Below, one piece after another: positions 8,145 through 16,410 of a stretch of 64,000 nucleotides of DNA (its first letter is position 1; every line of letters starts with the position of its first letter). This DNA is from Streptomyces sp. NBC_00341 (lineage in GTDB: Bacteria; Actinomycetota; Actinomycetes; Streptomycetales; Streptomycetaceae), in assembly GCF_041435055.1 (NCBI RefSeq), contig NZ_CP108002.1, positions 434,001 through 498,000 on the forward strand. The letters run 5' to 3'. Position numbers and translations under genes: made by a program. The notes below the pieces were generated by a model, which did no database searches, was not told the DNA's origin, and saw nothing but the letters and a program-made list of their open reading frames with translations.

Positions 8145-9944
8145 GTGGTGATACGGGACGGCGGATCAGCGGTGGATCGTCACGAGGGCAGAGCTGCACG
8201 TCAGGCGGATGACGGATGGTGGTCAGGCCGTCTGCATGAGCTCTGGCTCGTCGCCGAAACTGCGCAGGACGTGACGGGTCTGGCCGATTCTCTCTACGAC
8301 ATGCTGCTCCGTATGCCCGGTGTACTGGCAGTCGTGGGTACCCGCTGGAGCGGCGGGCTGCTGCACTATCTGCGGAGCGTCACCTTGGCGGAGCCGACGT
8401 CAGCACTCCTGGAAATCGAACGGGACTACGGCGAATCCGGCGCCGCCGGCGCTCCGGACGGTGATCCGACCGTCACGGTTCACGATGTGTCGGCGCTGGA
8501 CGGCGCCATGCCGCATGTCCAGGTGCTGGCGGCGGCAGGCGCGCGGAGCTTCGCCGAGTGTGCTGTACCACTGGGGCAGGGCGGCTGGGCCTCGTTCATG
8601 GTCGGCACCGCGGGCAGGGACACCATCGACGTGACGCTGCGGATCCGGTTGAAGCAGGTGGCCGAGGTCGCCATGGTCTCGGACCGGCGCATCATGGCGC
8701 GGCGTGCCGACGAGGTGCGTCAGGTGAGTGACGCCTTCCTGGCGGAGGCGTCGTTGCAGATGGATTCGAGCCTCGATGTGAAGAGCACCGTGCGGCGGGT
8801 GGCACGTACGGCCGTTCCTGCCATCGCCGAGGGGTGCGTCCTGCATCTGTGTCTTCCCGAGGGGCTGAAACCCGTGTCCTTCACGCACATGGACGCCCGT
8901 GAGCAGCAGTGGCTCGGCAAGGTCGCGGCAGAGGACGCCTGGCTGACGGAGACGCTGCACAGGGTGCTCGACAGCGGGCGGGCGCTGGCGCTGAAGGGTG
9001 AGGGGCTGCGAGGGGGGCCTTTCGGGCCCGCCTCGTCCGGGGCGGGCCGCGCCGTGCGGGCGATCAGTGTGAACCCGCTCAACGCCCGGGGCCGGGTTCT
9101 GGGCACCCTGACGTTTCTCTACCATCGGGCGGTCGTGGCCGAGGGGGCATCACGGTTCCTGGCGGGTCTGGCCGACCGGGCCGCGTTGGCCATCGACAGC
9201 AGCACCCTGCACGAACAGCGGCGGCACCATGTGGCCTCTCTCCAGCGACATCTGCTCCCGCGAGAACTGCCGCGGATTCCGGGGCTCACGCTGGGTTCCG
9301 CGTACGAAGTGGGTGACGTCTCGCTCGATGTGGGCGGTGACTTCTACGACGCCGTCCCGGGGACGCAGGGTGGTGTGACCCTCCTCATCGGCGATGTCTG
9401 CGGTCGTGGGGCGGAGGCGGCGGCACTGACGGGTCTGGCCCGCCACACCCTGCGCGCCCTTTTCGAGGACGGCAGTACGCCCGAGCACGCGCTGGAACGG
9501 CTGAATCAGGCCCTGGTCAGGGAGAGCACGTCCCGCTTCGTGACGGCGCTCGTAGCGGTACTGGTACCGGACGGAGAGGGGTTTCGTGTGCGCTACTGGA
9601 GTGCCGGGCATCCGGCGCCTCTGCTGCGGCGTGCGGATGGCACAGTGGAGGAGCTCGTCGCCCACGGGGATCTGCTGGGCGTGCTGGAGGACATCGAGTA
9701 CGGGTCCGGCTCTGTGCGCCTGACCCCGGGGGACGCGCTGGTGATGTTCACCGACGGAGTGACCGAGGCGAGAGCGGCCGACGGGCTGTTCTTCGAATCG
9801 CGCCTGCAGGAGGAGGTGGCGCGGCGGGGTGCCGGTGATGCCCAGGGGTTCGCCGAGCGGCTGGCGGAGGCTGTCGTGGAATTCCGGGCGACGGGCGCCG
9901 ACGACATCGCCGTGCTCGTCGCACGGGCGGAGTCCCTCGGATGA
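8145..9944 (+). CDS. PP2C-type serine phosphatase with GAF-like sensor (RsbU/SpoIIE family)
   Basis: The 599-residue protein has an N-terminal regulatory part (1-190) without a domain I can name. A GAF-like region follows at about 215-360 and a PP2C/SpoIIE phosphatase domain at about 385-597, with VGGDFYDAV, IGDVCGRGAEAA, FTDGVTEARAAD and GADDIAVLVAR giving the metal-binding aspartates. Such enzymes dephosphorylate anti-anti-sigma factors in partner-switching cascades. It overlaps the next gene, a receiver-only regulator, by ATGA, so its activity may depend on that receiver. GTG at 8145 follows GGGG by six bases; the neighbouring GTG at 8148 is equally possible. Confidence 0.88.
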   Translation: MVIRDGGSAVDRHEGRAARQADDGWWSGRLHELWLVAETAQDVTGLADSLYDMLLRMPGVLAVVGTRWSGGLLHYLRSVTLAEPTSALLEIERDYGESGAAGAPDGDPTVTVHDVSALDGAMPHVQVLAAAGARSFAECAVPLGQGGWASFMVGTAGRDTIDVTLRIRLKQVAEVAMVSDRRIMARRADEVRQVSDAFLAEASLQMDSSLDVKSTVRRVARTAVPAIAEGCVLHLCLPEGLKPVSFTHMDAREQQWLGKVAAEDAWLTETLHRVLDSGRALALKGEGLRGGPFGPASSGAGRAVRAISVNPLNARGRVLGTLTFLYHRAVVAEGASRFLAGLADRAALAIDSSTLHEQRRHHVASLQRHLLPRELPRIPGLTLGSAYEVGDVSLDVGGDFYDAVPGTQGGVTLLIGDVCGRGAEAAALTGLARHTLRALFEDGSTPEHALERLNQALVRESTSRFVTALVAVLVPDGEGFRVRYWSAGHPAPLLRRADGTVEELVAHGDLLGVLEDIEYGSGSVRLTPGDALVMFTDGVTEARAADGLFFESRLQEEVARRGAGDAQGFAERLAEAVVEFRATGADDIAVLVARAESLG

Positions 9945-10405
9945 GCGGCGCCGCCGGGGAGCAGAGGATCGATCACGATCTCGTCTGGGTGGTCGAGGAT
10001 TCGGCGGAGGACGCCGAGGCCATCGCGCGGGCGCTCCGTCGCACCCATCCGGGTCTGGCGCTGGACTTCACCGACCGGGGGACGGGATTCGTCGAGCGGT
10101 TGCTGGAAGCCGCCCGCCGGCCGGGGCTCGTCCTTCTGGACCTGAAGCTGCCCGGTCCCAGTGGCGCCGAGGTGCTGCGGTCGATCCGCTCCCGGCCAGA
10201 ACTGGACGGTGTGGCCGTGGTCGCCTTCACCTCGTCCACCGGGCCGGACGAGGTGGACACGACCTATGCGGCAGGGGCCGACAGCTACATCTACAAGCCG
10301 GTCAACTTCGAACTCTTCAGCGCGGTGTTGAAGGGGGCTGTCGACTACTGGCAGAGAAAGGCGAAGGGCGGGGACGAGGGCCCTGCCGCTCAGCCTCGCC
10401 CCTGA
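9941..10405 (+). CDS. Receiver-only response regulator, Rcp1-like
   Basis: The 154-residue protein is a single receiver domain with no output domain. Acidic residues are in VWVVEDSAEDAEA, the phospho-acceptor is Asp-67 in LVLLDLKLPGPSGAEVL, switch residues are in VVAFTSST, and Lys is in SYIYKPVNFELF. The loop SAEDAE and the SYIYKPV ending are typical of Rcp1 regulators, which pair with phytochrome kinases. Fittingly, its 3' end overlaps by 16 bases the convergent phytochrome gene. It is coupled to the upstream PP2C phosphatase, so it may link light or redox input to that enzyme. Confidence 0.9.
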   Translation: MSGAAGEQRIDHDLVWVVEDSAEDAEAIARALRRTHPGLALDFTDRGTGFVERLLEAARRPGLVLLDLKLPGPSGAEVLRSIRSRPELDGVAVVAFTSSTGPDEVDTTYAAGADSYIYKPVNFELFSAVLKGAVDYWQRKAKGGDEGPAAQPRP

Positions 10406-12723
10406 CCCTGACCCTGACTGTGGCCCTGAGCCCCTCCCTCCTGACCCAGGGTGAAGAAGAAGGCGGTCCCGCGGCCCGGTTCGCTGTCGAGCCACAGCTC
10501 GCCGCCGTGTCGCTCGACGATCCGCCTGACGATCGCGAGTCCCACACCGGTGCCGCCCCCGCGCTCGCCCTGCCCGTGCAGTCTGCGGAAGAGCTCGAAG
10601 ACCTCGTCCTGCCGGTCGGACGGGATGCCGATCCCGTTGTCCCGGACCACGACGGTCTGCTGTGGCGGCCCGCCGGACGGTGGGCCGAGTGTGTCGACCA
10701 GGACCTCTACCGTGCGGTCACCCTGGTCAGCGGCGTACTTGGCCGCATTCACCAGGAGGTTGACCAGCACTTCGTAGATCCGGTTCTCATCGGCGTACAC
10801 CTCGGGCAGCTCGTGTCTGATGACCCGCACGTGGGCTTCGGCCAGGCGTTCACCGGCCACGTCGAGCGCGGAGTCCAGTACCCGGTCCAGTGGGACACGG
10901 GTGCGGTGAAGACCGCCTCGGCCCAGTCGGGCGAAGTGCAGCAGCGAGTCGAGCAGGTCGTCCATCCGGCCGGCCAGTCGCCGCATGGTGTGCAGCCGGC
11001 GGACGGTGGTCTCGTCGAGCTCCGCTGCGGCGTCCTCGATGACGAAGGTCGCGGCGTTGGAGATGCCTCGTAGCGGTTCCTTGAGGTCGTGAGCTGCCAC
11101 GTGGGCGAATGAGTCGAGGTCGGAGTTGGTGATGCGCAGCTGTTCGTTCAACGCCGCGAGCTCCGCCTCGTGCCGGAGTACGAGTCCTGTCAGCGTGCGC
11201 CAGAGTTCCTGTGCGGTGGCACGGTCGGTGGGCGTCCAGGGCAGGCACTGTCCGTGGACCACCGCGCGGAATACGGCGCCCGAGCCGCGAGGGGTGAGCC
11301 GTTCGCCTCGCGGTCCGACCCGGACGGGCCTGGAGGGGTCGGTGGCCCATTGGCGTGTGGTCGGACGGGCCTTGCGGAACCAGGCGAGGAAATCGCCCGA
11401 GCGGCTCAGCGTCACCATCAGGGCCCCTGCCGGTCCGCCTTCCACCATGGCGTCGGGATGGTCCGGCTCCTCCGAGAGGCGGTCCGTACTCCAGACCGTG
11501 CCGGGCGCCGGCCCTGCCGCGCGGGCCTGAAGGGTCTCCAGCAGGGCGGGGGAAACGCTCATCCCGCTGATGGTGCTGCGGTCACCGCGGCAGAGCACCG
11601 CGCCGTCGGCGTCCAGCAGGTCTCTGAGGGCGTCGTCACCTGCCAGGAGTGAGTCCTCCAGGTCCGACGTGACCCGGGAGATGATCCGGTCGAGGCGCTC
11701 GCGGGATGCGGTGAGCGCCTCGGCCTGCTCCCGTTCCTCGATGACCGCGAGCTGGAGGGAGAAGGCCACGCCGAAGAACTCACACGCCGCCCGCATTTCC
11801 GGGGGCACGGTGACAGCGGCGTAGCCGTGGCAGGCGATCAGCCCCCAGAGTTCGCCCTCCCGGAGGACACTCACCGACATCGACGACTTCACACCGATGT
11901 TCCGCAGGTACTCCAGATGGAAGCCGGACACCGTGCGCAGCACGGAGTTCGACAGGTCCAGCGGCAGGCCGGAATCGGCTCGGAGCGGAGGGTGCAGACC
12001 CACGCTGGTGTCGTCCACGTCGGCGATCGCCCGGATCCAGTTGTCGCGGTAGAGCCGCCTCGCCTGGGCCGGGATGTCGCTGGCGGGGAACCAGAGTCCG
12101 AGCCAGGGTTCGCAGCCCTCTGCGATGTCCTCCGCGACCACTTCGCCCGGCCCGTTCTCTCCGTCGAAGCGGTAGGCGACCACGCGGTCGAAGCCGGTCA
12201 GCGCCCGGATCTCACGGGTGGCCGCCTGGCAGCATTCGACCGCTGTCGCCGAGGACCGCAGACGCGTCAGAGCTCGCCGGACCCCCTGGTAGAAGTGCGA
12301 GAAGTGCGGCCCCGCGACGGCGCGCGACTCACACTCCAGAACGACCAGAGGCCCGTGCCGGTGCGCGGTCACGTCGAACATCCGGGGAGCGCCCGCCACA
12401 TCGATGGGGACGGGGAGAACCAGGCTTGCCGCATCGTGCTGGGCGCAGACCTGGAGCGCCTCGGCCCAGTGCTCGGGGGACAGCAGCCGCGTGATGGGCC
12501 CTCCGACCAACTCCTCGGCAGCGATCCCCAGCAGACAACGCGTGTTCAGTGCCGCGGTGTCCACGGTGCCGGTATCGGCATCCACCGCGAGCAGGGTCCC
12601 GTGGGACTGGATCATGCCCAGCCGGTGAATGGGCTCCCGGACGCATTCGCTGAGGTCGAAGCCGATGGCCGCCGCCGCTTCGGCCTCGCGGTCCGGTTCC
12701 GGTTTCGGTTCCTTTGAGGACAT
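10390..12723 (-). CDS. Bacteriophytochrome histidine kinase
   Basis: The 777-residue photoreceptor kinase has domain order PAS (about 20-130), GAF (150-325), PHY (335-510), HisKA (530-600) and HATPase_c (640-765). The biliverdin-attachment Cys is at residue 27 in FDLSECVREPIHRLG, the bacteriophytochrome position. The GAF domain holds the PASDIP motif, a His in SGFHLEYLRNIGV and LWGLIACHGY. The PHY tongue has PRGS followed by Gly instead of the usual Phe. The phospho-acceptor is His-545 in AHVAAHDLKEPLRG. No heme oxygenase gene is in the window, so biliverdin must come from elsewhere. It is convergent with the Rcp1-like regulator, its likely partner. Confidence 0.93.
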   Translation of the reverse strand: MSSKEPKPEPDREAEAAAAIGFDLSECVREPIHRLGMIQSHGTLLAVDADTGTVDTAALNTRCLLGIAAEELVGGPITRLLSPEHWAEALQVCAQHDAASLVLPVPIDVAGAPRMFDVTAHRHGPLVVLECESRAVAGPHFSHFYQGVRRALTRLRSSATAVECCQAATREIRALTGFDRVVAYRFDGENGPGEVVAEDIAEGCEPWLGLWFPASDIPAQARRLYRDNWIRAIADVDDTSVGLHPPLRADSGLPLDLSNSVLRTVSGFHLEYLRNIGVKSSMSVSVLREGELWGLIACHGYAAVTVPPEMRAACEFFGVAFSLQLAVIEEREQAEALTASRERLDRIISRVTSDLEDSLLAGDDALRDLLDADGAVLCRGDRSTISGMSVSPALLETLQARAAGPAPGTVWSTDRLSEEPDHPDAMVEGGPAGALMVTLSRSGDFLAWFRKARPTTRQWATDPSRPVRVGPRGERLTPRGSGAVFRAVVHGQCLPWTPTDRATAQELWRTLTGLVLRHEAELAALNEQLRITNSDLDSFAHVAAHDLKEPLRGISNAATFVIEDAAAELDETTVRRLHTMRRLAGRMDDLLDSLLHFARLGRGGLHRTRVPLDRVLDSALDVAGERLAEAHVRVIRHELPEVYADENRIYEVLVNLLVNAAKYAADQGDRTVEVLVDTLGPPSGGPPQQTVVVRDNGIGIPSDRQDEVFELFRRLHGQGERGGGTGVGLAIVRRIVERHGGELWLDSEPGRGTAFFFTLGQEGGAQGHSQGQGQGRG

Positions 12724-12930
12724 CGCTTCTCCCGCGCACCGAGTTCTCGAACCGCTCCGATCGGGCGTCCGGCTTGTCGCGATCCTTCCACGGCCCCTGC
12801 GTCGGAGGGGCTGCCGCGGGCGTGTGTCGTCCTGCCCTCGACGCGGACAGGTGCGGTCACGACGAGTCCGGATTCAGGACCGGCCGTTGTCGCCCTCTCG
12901 CTCTCGCGCGGCCCACGGCCTCCTCCCACC

Positions 12931-14589
12931 TCAGGGTGCTGAGGACGTCGGCACTCCGGCCGGCGCTCCCCCGCGGAGTTCGAGCCGGTCGCCGGTGAAG
13001 CGGCTGCGGAAGCTGCGGTCGTGCGAGACGACCACGACAGCTCCCCGGTACGCCGCCAGCGCCGCCTCCAGCTCCTCCACCAGGTCGAGGGCGATGTGGT
13101 TCGTCGGTTCGTCAAGCACCAGCAGATCGGCGGGCCGGGTGACCAGCCGGGCCAGCGCCAGTCTGCGCTGCTGGCCGACGGAGAGGTCGGCCACCGGAAC
13201 ACCCAGATCCTCGGTACGGAACAGCCCGAGGGCGAGAAGCAGGTCGGTGTACTCGTCGGCGTGACCGGGGCGTCCCGCCGCGAAGGTCGCCAGGAGCGTG
13301 CGGCGGGTGGGCCGGGCGGGGAGTTCCTGCGGGAGATATCCGATCCGGGCCCGGCGGCGCACCGTGCCGCTCTCGGGTGCGAGGTCTCCCGCCAGGATCC
13401 TCAGCAGGGTCGACTTGCCGGCTCCGTTGGGCCCGGTGACCAGCAGGCGCTCCCCGGCCGTCACCCGCAGCGCGGGCATACGCAGCCGGTTTCCGACCGA
13501 GACGGAGTCGAGCTCCACCAGTGGGCCCTGCGGCGGTTCGCCCTGGGCGGCGAGATCCAGGCGGACGGTGAAGCGCAGGGGCCGGGGCGGGGCGGGAACC
13601 GGGGCCCGGTGCAGCGCCTCCAGTCGGGTTCTGGCCGCTCTGACCTGACCGGACAGCTTGGCCTCGTGCGAGCGGCGGTGCTTGCCGAAGCCCTCCCCCG
13701 GGTCGTTCCCGGTGCCGGCGAGCCGCCGGCCCGTGGCACTCACCAGCTCTTCGGTGCGGGCCAGTTCGTCCAGCCACTCCTGATGGTCCTGCGCCCAGCG
13801 GCGCCGGGCGGCCGCCTTCGCCGTGCGGTAGCCGTCCCAGCCGTCGCCGTAGGTGGCGACGCCGCGCAGGTCGCGGTCCACCTCGACGATGACGGTGGTG
13901 GTCCGTTCCAGGAACGCCCGGTCATGGGTGATCACGACGGCGGTACCGCGGTGGGCCCGCAGCTGGTCCTCCAGCCAGGTGGTGGCCCTGAGGTCGAGGT
14001 GGTTGGTCGGTTCGTCGAGCAGCAGCAGTTCGGGACCGGACGCCATCACACAGGCGAGCGCGAGCCGGGACTGCTCGCCGCCGGAGAGGGTGCCGAGCCG
14101 GCGTTCCCTGGTGAGGTGCCCGAGTCCGAGGCCGTGCAGCGCCGCGTCGACGCGGGCGTCGGCCAGGTAGCCGCCGCGTTCCTCGTACTCGGTCAGCAGG
14201 TCTCCGTATGCGGCGAGCCGGGCGTCGTCCGGGCCGCCGGGCAGGGCGAGTGCGGCTTCGGCGGTACGGATCCGCCGCTCCAGCGCGCGGAGTCCGGCCA
14301 GGGCCGTGTCGACGGCGTCCTGAACCGTACGGGCGGGGTCCAGCGCGAGTGTCTGGGAGAGGTAGCCGGTGCCGCCGGGGAAGCGGACGGTGATCTCACC
14401 GCTGTCCGGTGCCTCGGCGCCGGCCAGCAGCCGCAGGAGCGTGGACTTCCCGGAGCCGTTCTCACCGATGACTCCGACGCGGTCGCCGGGGCGGACGGTG
14501 AGCGACACCTGATCGAGGACGGTGCGGTCTCCGTACGCCTTGGAGACGTCCTTCATGGCCAGTTGGGCGCGGTCGTGCTTGGGGGACAT
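12931..14589 (-). CDS. ABC-F ribosomal protection ATPase (antibiotic resistance type)
   Basis: The 552-residue protein contains two ABC ATPase domains and no membrane helices. Domain 1 has GENGSGKST, LSGGEQSR and LLLLDEPTNHLDL. A charged linker of about 70 residues follows. Domain 2 has GPNGAGKST, LSVGQQRR and LLVLDEPTNHIAL. This is the ABC-F architecture, related to producer resistance factors such as TlrC, OleB and VarM, which displace drugs from the 50S subunit. ATG at 14589 follows GAGGAA by nine bases. The 5' leader holds a promoter, an 8-codon peptide and a perfect hairpin, so drug-induced attenuation is likely. Confidence 0.9.
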   Translation of the reverse strand: MSPKHDRAQLAMKDVSKAYGDRTVLDQVSLTVRPGDRVGVIGENGSGKSTLLRLLAGAEAPDSGEITVRFPGGTGYLSQTLALDPARTVQDAVDTALAGLRALERRIRTAEAALALPGGPDDARLAAYGDLLTEYEERGGYLADARVDAALHGLGLGHLTRERRLGTLSGGEQSRLALACVMASGPELLLLDEPTNHLDLRATTWLEDQLRAHRGTAVVITHDRAFLERTTTVIVEVDRDLRGVATYGDGWDGYRTAKAAARRRWAQDHQEWLDELARTEELVSATGRRLAGTGNDPGEGFGKHRRSHEAKLSGQVRAARTRLEALHRAPVPAPPRPLRFTVRLDLAAQGEPPQGPLVELDSVSVGNRLRMPALRVTAGERLLVTGPNGAGKSTLLRILAGDLAPESGTVRRRARIGYLPQELPARPTRRTLLATFAAGRPGHADEYTDLLLALGLFRTEDLGVPVADLSVGQQRRLALARLVTRPADLLVLDEPTNHIALDLVEELEAALAAYRGAVVVVSHDRSFRSRFTGDRLELRGGAPAGVPTSSAP

Positions 14590-14703
14590 GGGTCGCTCTT
14601 CCTCTGGTGGCATGACTCGGCGGCCCGTGACCGGGCGCGGCGGGCGGGGATGCCGAACGGACGGGAGGGGCGGTGCCACGCGGGTGGCCCATGCGGGCCG
14701 GCA

Positions 14704-14720
14704 GCGACGCTCTGCGTCGC
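14704..14720 (-). promoter_or_regulatory. Hairpin between leader peptide and ABC-F gene
   Basis: GCGACGC-TCT-GCGTCGC is a perfect 7-bp stem with a 3-base loop, 25 bases after the leader peptide stop and 115 bases before the ABC-F start. A weaker stem (GCCAC-CCGC-GTGGC) follows closer to the gene. There is no U-tract, which is usual for streptomycete terminators. A terminator/antiterminator role is inferred from its position. Confidence 0.5.
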
Positions 14721-14744
14721 GCGGGGTGGCGCCCCGGGCCGGAG

Positions 14745-14771
14745 TCAGCGGAAGAAGTAGTACGAACCCAT
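14745..14771 (-). CDS. Leader peptide MGSYYFFR upstream of ABC-F gene
   Basis: An 8-codon reading frame, MGSYYFFR and stop, begins seven bases after a TACACT -10 box and so is probably translated from a leaderless transcript. Two Tyr codons and two Phe codons precede the terminal Arg. Short leader peptides ahead of ABC-F and erm genes stall the ribosome when a drug is bound and expose the downstream gene. The position, the hairpin that follows and the long untranslated leader fit such a role. No stalling data exist for this peptide to my knowledge, so the function is inferred. Confidence 0.6.
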   Translation of the reverse strand: MGSYYFFR

Positions 14772-14778
14772 GGCGGTC

Positions 14779-14807
14779 AGTGTAGGCACGGGGCGCGGCG
14801 CTGTCAG
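14779..14807 (-). promoter_or_regulatory. Promoter of the ABC-F leader transcript
   Basis: On the minus strand, CTGACA (14807-14802) and TACACT (14784-14779) are separated by exactly 17 bases and fit -35 and -10 consensus sequences. An AT-rich GAAAAG stretch lies a few bases upstream of the -35, the arrangement described for WblC/WhiB7-dependent promoters, whose regulon includes ABC-F genes. WblC control is inferred. Confidence 0.55.
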
Positions 14808-14857
14808 GTCACTTTTCGCCCGGTCAGGACCCGAGCATGTCCGGTCCTGGGCAGCGG

Positions 14858-15796
14858 CTACGGGGTCTCGCCCTGGGCGGTCTCGATGCTGCTGTGCAGG
14901 TCGTGCGTCGCGTCGAGGGCGGCCGCTCCCGAGACGGCCAGGCAGGCGATCAGGGTCGCGGCGGCGGCGCGGCCGATCCGCGGGCGCGCGGCGGCGTGGC
15001 CGAGCAGGGCGGCGACCCGGCGCGGGACGGGCCCGGCCGCCGCGGCGAGCGCCGGTGCGGGGCGGGGCGGGGTGGTTCCTCCCGCCGTCCGGGCGGCCAG
15101 CGCGGCGCGCCCGATGGCACGGGCGGCGACCGCGCGGTCCCCGACGGCTCGCGCGGCGGCCTCGTCCGCGCAGCGTTCCAGTGCGTATCCCATTGGTGCG
15201 CGCAGGGCGCGGAGCGCCGGGTGGCAGCGGGCGGACAGCTCGGCGGCGACGAGGTACAGGTGGTGGCGCCCGGTGAGGTGCGCGCGCTCGTGGGCCAGGA
15301 GGGCGTCCCTCTCGGCGGGGTCCAGCGCGTGCAGCATTCCGGTGGTGACGACGATCCGGCCGGATCTGCCGGGCCGTCCGGGCAGCGCGTAGGCGTCGGG
15401 CCGGGCGTCCCGCAGTACGGCGAGCTCGCTCCCGTCGCCCGGCTGCGGTCCGGAGTCCCGGTGGAGCTGCGCCCAGTGCCTGCGCGCAGCACGGGTCACG
15501 GCCAGGGCGCAGCCCAGGAGCAGCGCGAGTGCGGCGGCCGAGAACGGGACGGCGAGGCCCGGTTCGGCGGCGGCGAGCGGGTGCACGAACTCTCCGGCGG
15601 CGGCCACGGCGGACAGCCGGCCGGCGCCGGGCACCACCAGCAGGGCCAGCGCGCACACGGTGCACAGGGCCAGGCCCGCGCCCGTCACGGCGAGCAGCCG
15701 AACGGCCTGCCGGGGCGACAGCGCGTCCGCGAGCCGACGGGCCGCCGGAACGACGAGGAACGGCACCAGCAGCGGAACCCATACGGCGTAGATCAT
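14858..15796 (-). CDS. M56 family (BlaR1/MecR1-like) membrane metallopeptidase
   Basis: The 312-residue protein has membrane helices at about 5-22, 35-56, 85-102 and 270-290. A zinc-protease motif HERAH (residues 169-173, in LLAHERAHLTGRHH) lies in the cytoplasmic region, with a second ligand region near ERCADEAAAR. It resembles the protease part of BlaR1 but lacks the penicillin-binding sensor domain, like most actinobacterial M56 proteins. It overlaps the blaI-type gene by ATGA. Such pairs release target genes when the protease triggers cleavage of the repressor. The inducing signal is unknown. Confidence 0.87.
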   Translation of the reverse strand: MIYAVWVPLLVPFLVVPAARRLADALSPRQAVRLLAVTGAGLALCTVCALALLVVPGAGRLSAVAAAGEFVHPLAAAEPGLAVPFSAAALALLLGCALAVTRAARRHWAQLHRDSGPQPGDGSELAVLRDARPDAYALPGRPGRSGRIVVTTGMLHALDPAERDALLAHERAHLTGRHHLYLVAAELSARCHPALRALRAPMGYALERCADEAAARAVGDRAVAARAIGRAALAARTAGGTTPPRPAPALAAAAGPVPRRVAALLGHAAARPRIGRAAAATLIACLAVSGAAALDATHDLHSSIETAQGETP

Positions 15797-16296
15797 CCGG
15801 CCTCCCCGTCGAGCAGCTCGCGCAGCAGCCGCTCGTCCTCGTCACTGAGCTGCGACACGAAGCGTGCCAGTACGGTGCCGCGGTCCTCGTCCTTGCGCAG
15901 TTCGCTGTGCATCCGGCGGGCGGTCAGCCCGGCGGCGTCCTCCGTGGGGGTGTAGGCGAATCCACGTCCGGACCTGGTGCGGGCGACCGTGCCCTTCTCG
16001 TGGAGGCGGGACAGGATGGTGGTGACGGTGGTCCGCGCGAGTTCCGCCCCGATCGCTCCCTGCACCTGGCCGGCGGTGAGCGGGGTATCGGCTGCCCAGA
16101 GGGCCGCCAGGATCGTGGATTCCAGCTCACCGGACGGGCGCCGCTCCACCGGTACCTGACCGGGATCCGGTACCTGACCGGGATCCGGCGCCGGCGGGAC
16201 GGGCTGCCGCCGGGCCGGGGGCGCCTTCCCGGTGCCAGGTCCTTCGTGCGGCCGGGGGGCGGATTCTCCGCCGGATATTCCGTTCACCTGTGGCAT
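15793..16296 (-). CDS. BlaI/MecI/CopY family repressor
   Basis: The 167-residue protein has a proline-rich N-terminal extension of about 50 residues that includes a direct repeat PDPGQVPDPGQV. The winged helix core follows (GELESTILAALWAADTPLTA, then LARTTVTTILSRLHEKGTVAR). A C-terminal dimerisation helix rich in acidic residues ends the protein. ATG at 16296 is preceded by GGGAGGAGAG. The gene is first in the blaI-M56 pair and faces dedA across a gap that contains two TACA-N4-TGTA operators, so it probably represses itself and perhaps dedA-PAP2. The N-terminal extension is longer than in typical BlaI proteins. Confidence 0.9.
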   Translation of the reverse strand: MPQVNGISGGESAPRPHEGPGTGKAPPARRQPVPPAPDPGQVPDPGQVPVERRPSGELESTILAALWAADTPLTAGQVQGAIGAELARTTVTTILSRLHEKGTVARTRSGRGFAYTPTEDAAGLTARRMHSELRKDEDRGTVLARFVSQLSDEDERLLRELLDGEAG

Positions 16297-16322
16297 GGGA
16301 ACTCTCCTCCCCCTTCGGGCGT

Positions 16323-16355
16323 CTACAGTGATGTAGACCGTCTACATCACTGTAG
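16323..16355. promoter_or_regulatory. Tandem BlaI operators in a 16-bp inverted repeat
   Basis: CTACAGTGATGTAGAC and its exact complement flank a single C, giving a 33-bp dyad. Each arm itself contains the BlaI/MecI consensus TACA-N4-TGTA: TACAGTGATGTA (16324-16335) and TACATCACTGTA (16343-16354), centred 19 bp apart. The dyad lies 27 bp upstream of the blaI-type start and 55 bp upstream of dedA. Binding by the neighbouring repressor is a strong inference. Confidence 0.8.
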
Positions 16356-16410
16356 TCAGTCCGGGGTGTTCCACCGGGCACCCGCTCACCATTATGGGAG
16401 ACCCTCCACC

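Noticed and set aside
10390..12723. Heme oxygenase partner gene for the phytochrome
   Set aside because: I looked for one in the flanking genes and found none; biliverdin supply must be encoded elsewhere.
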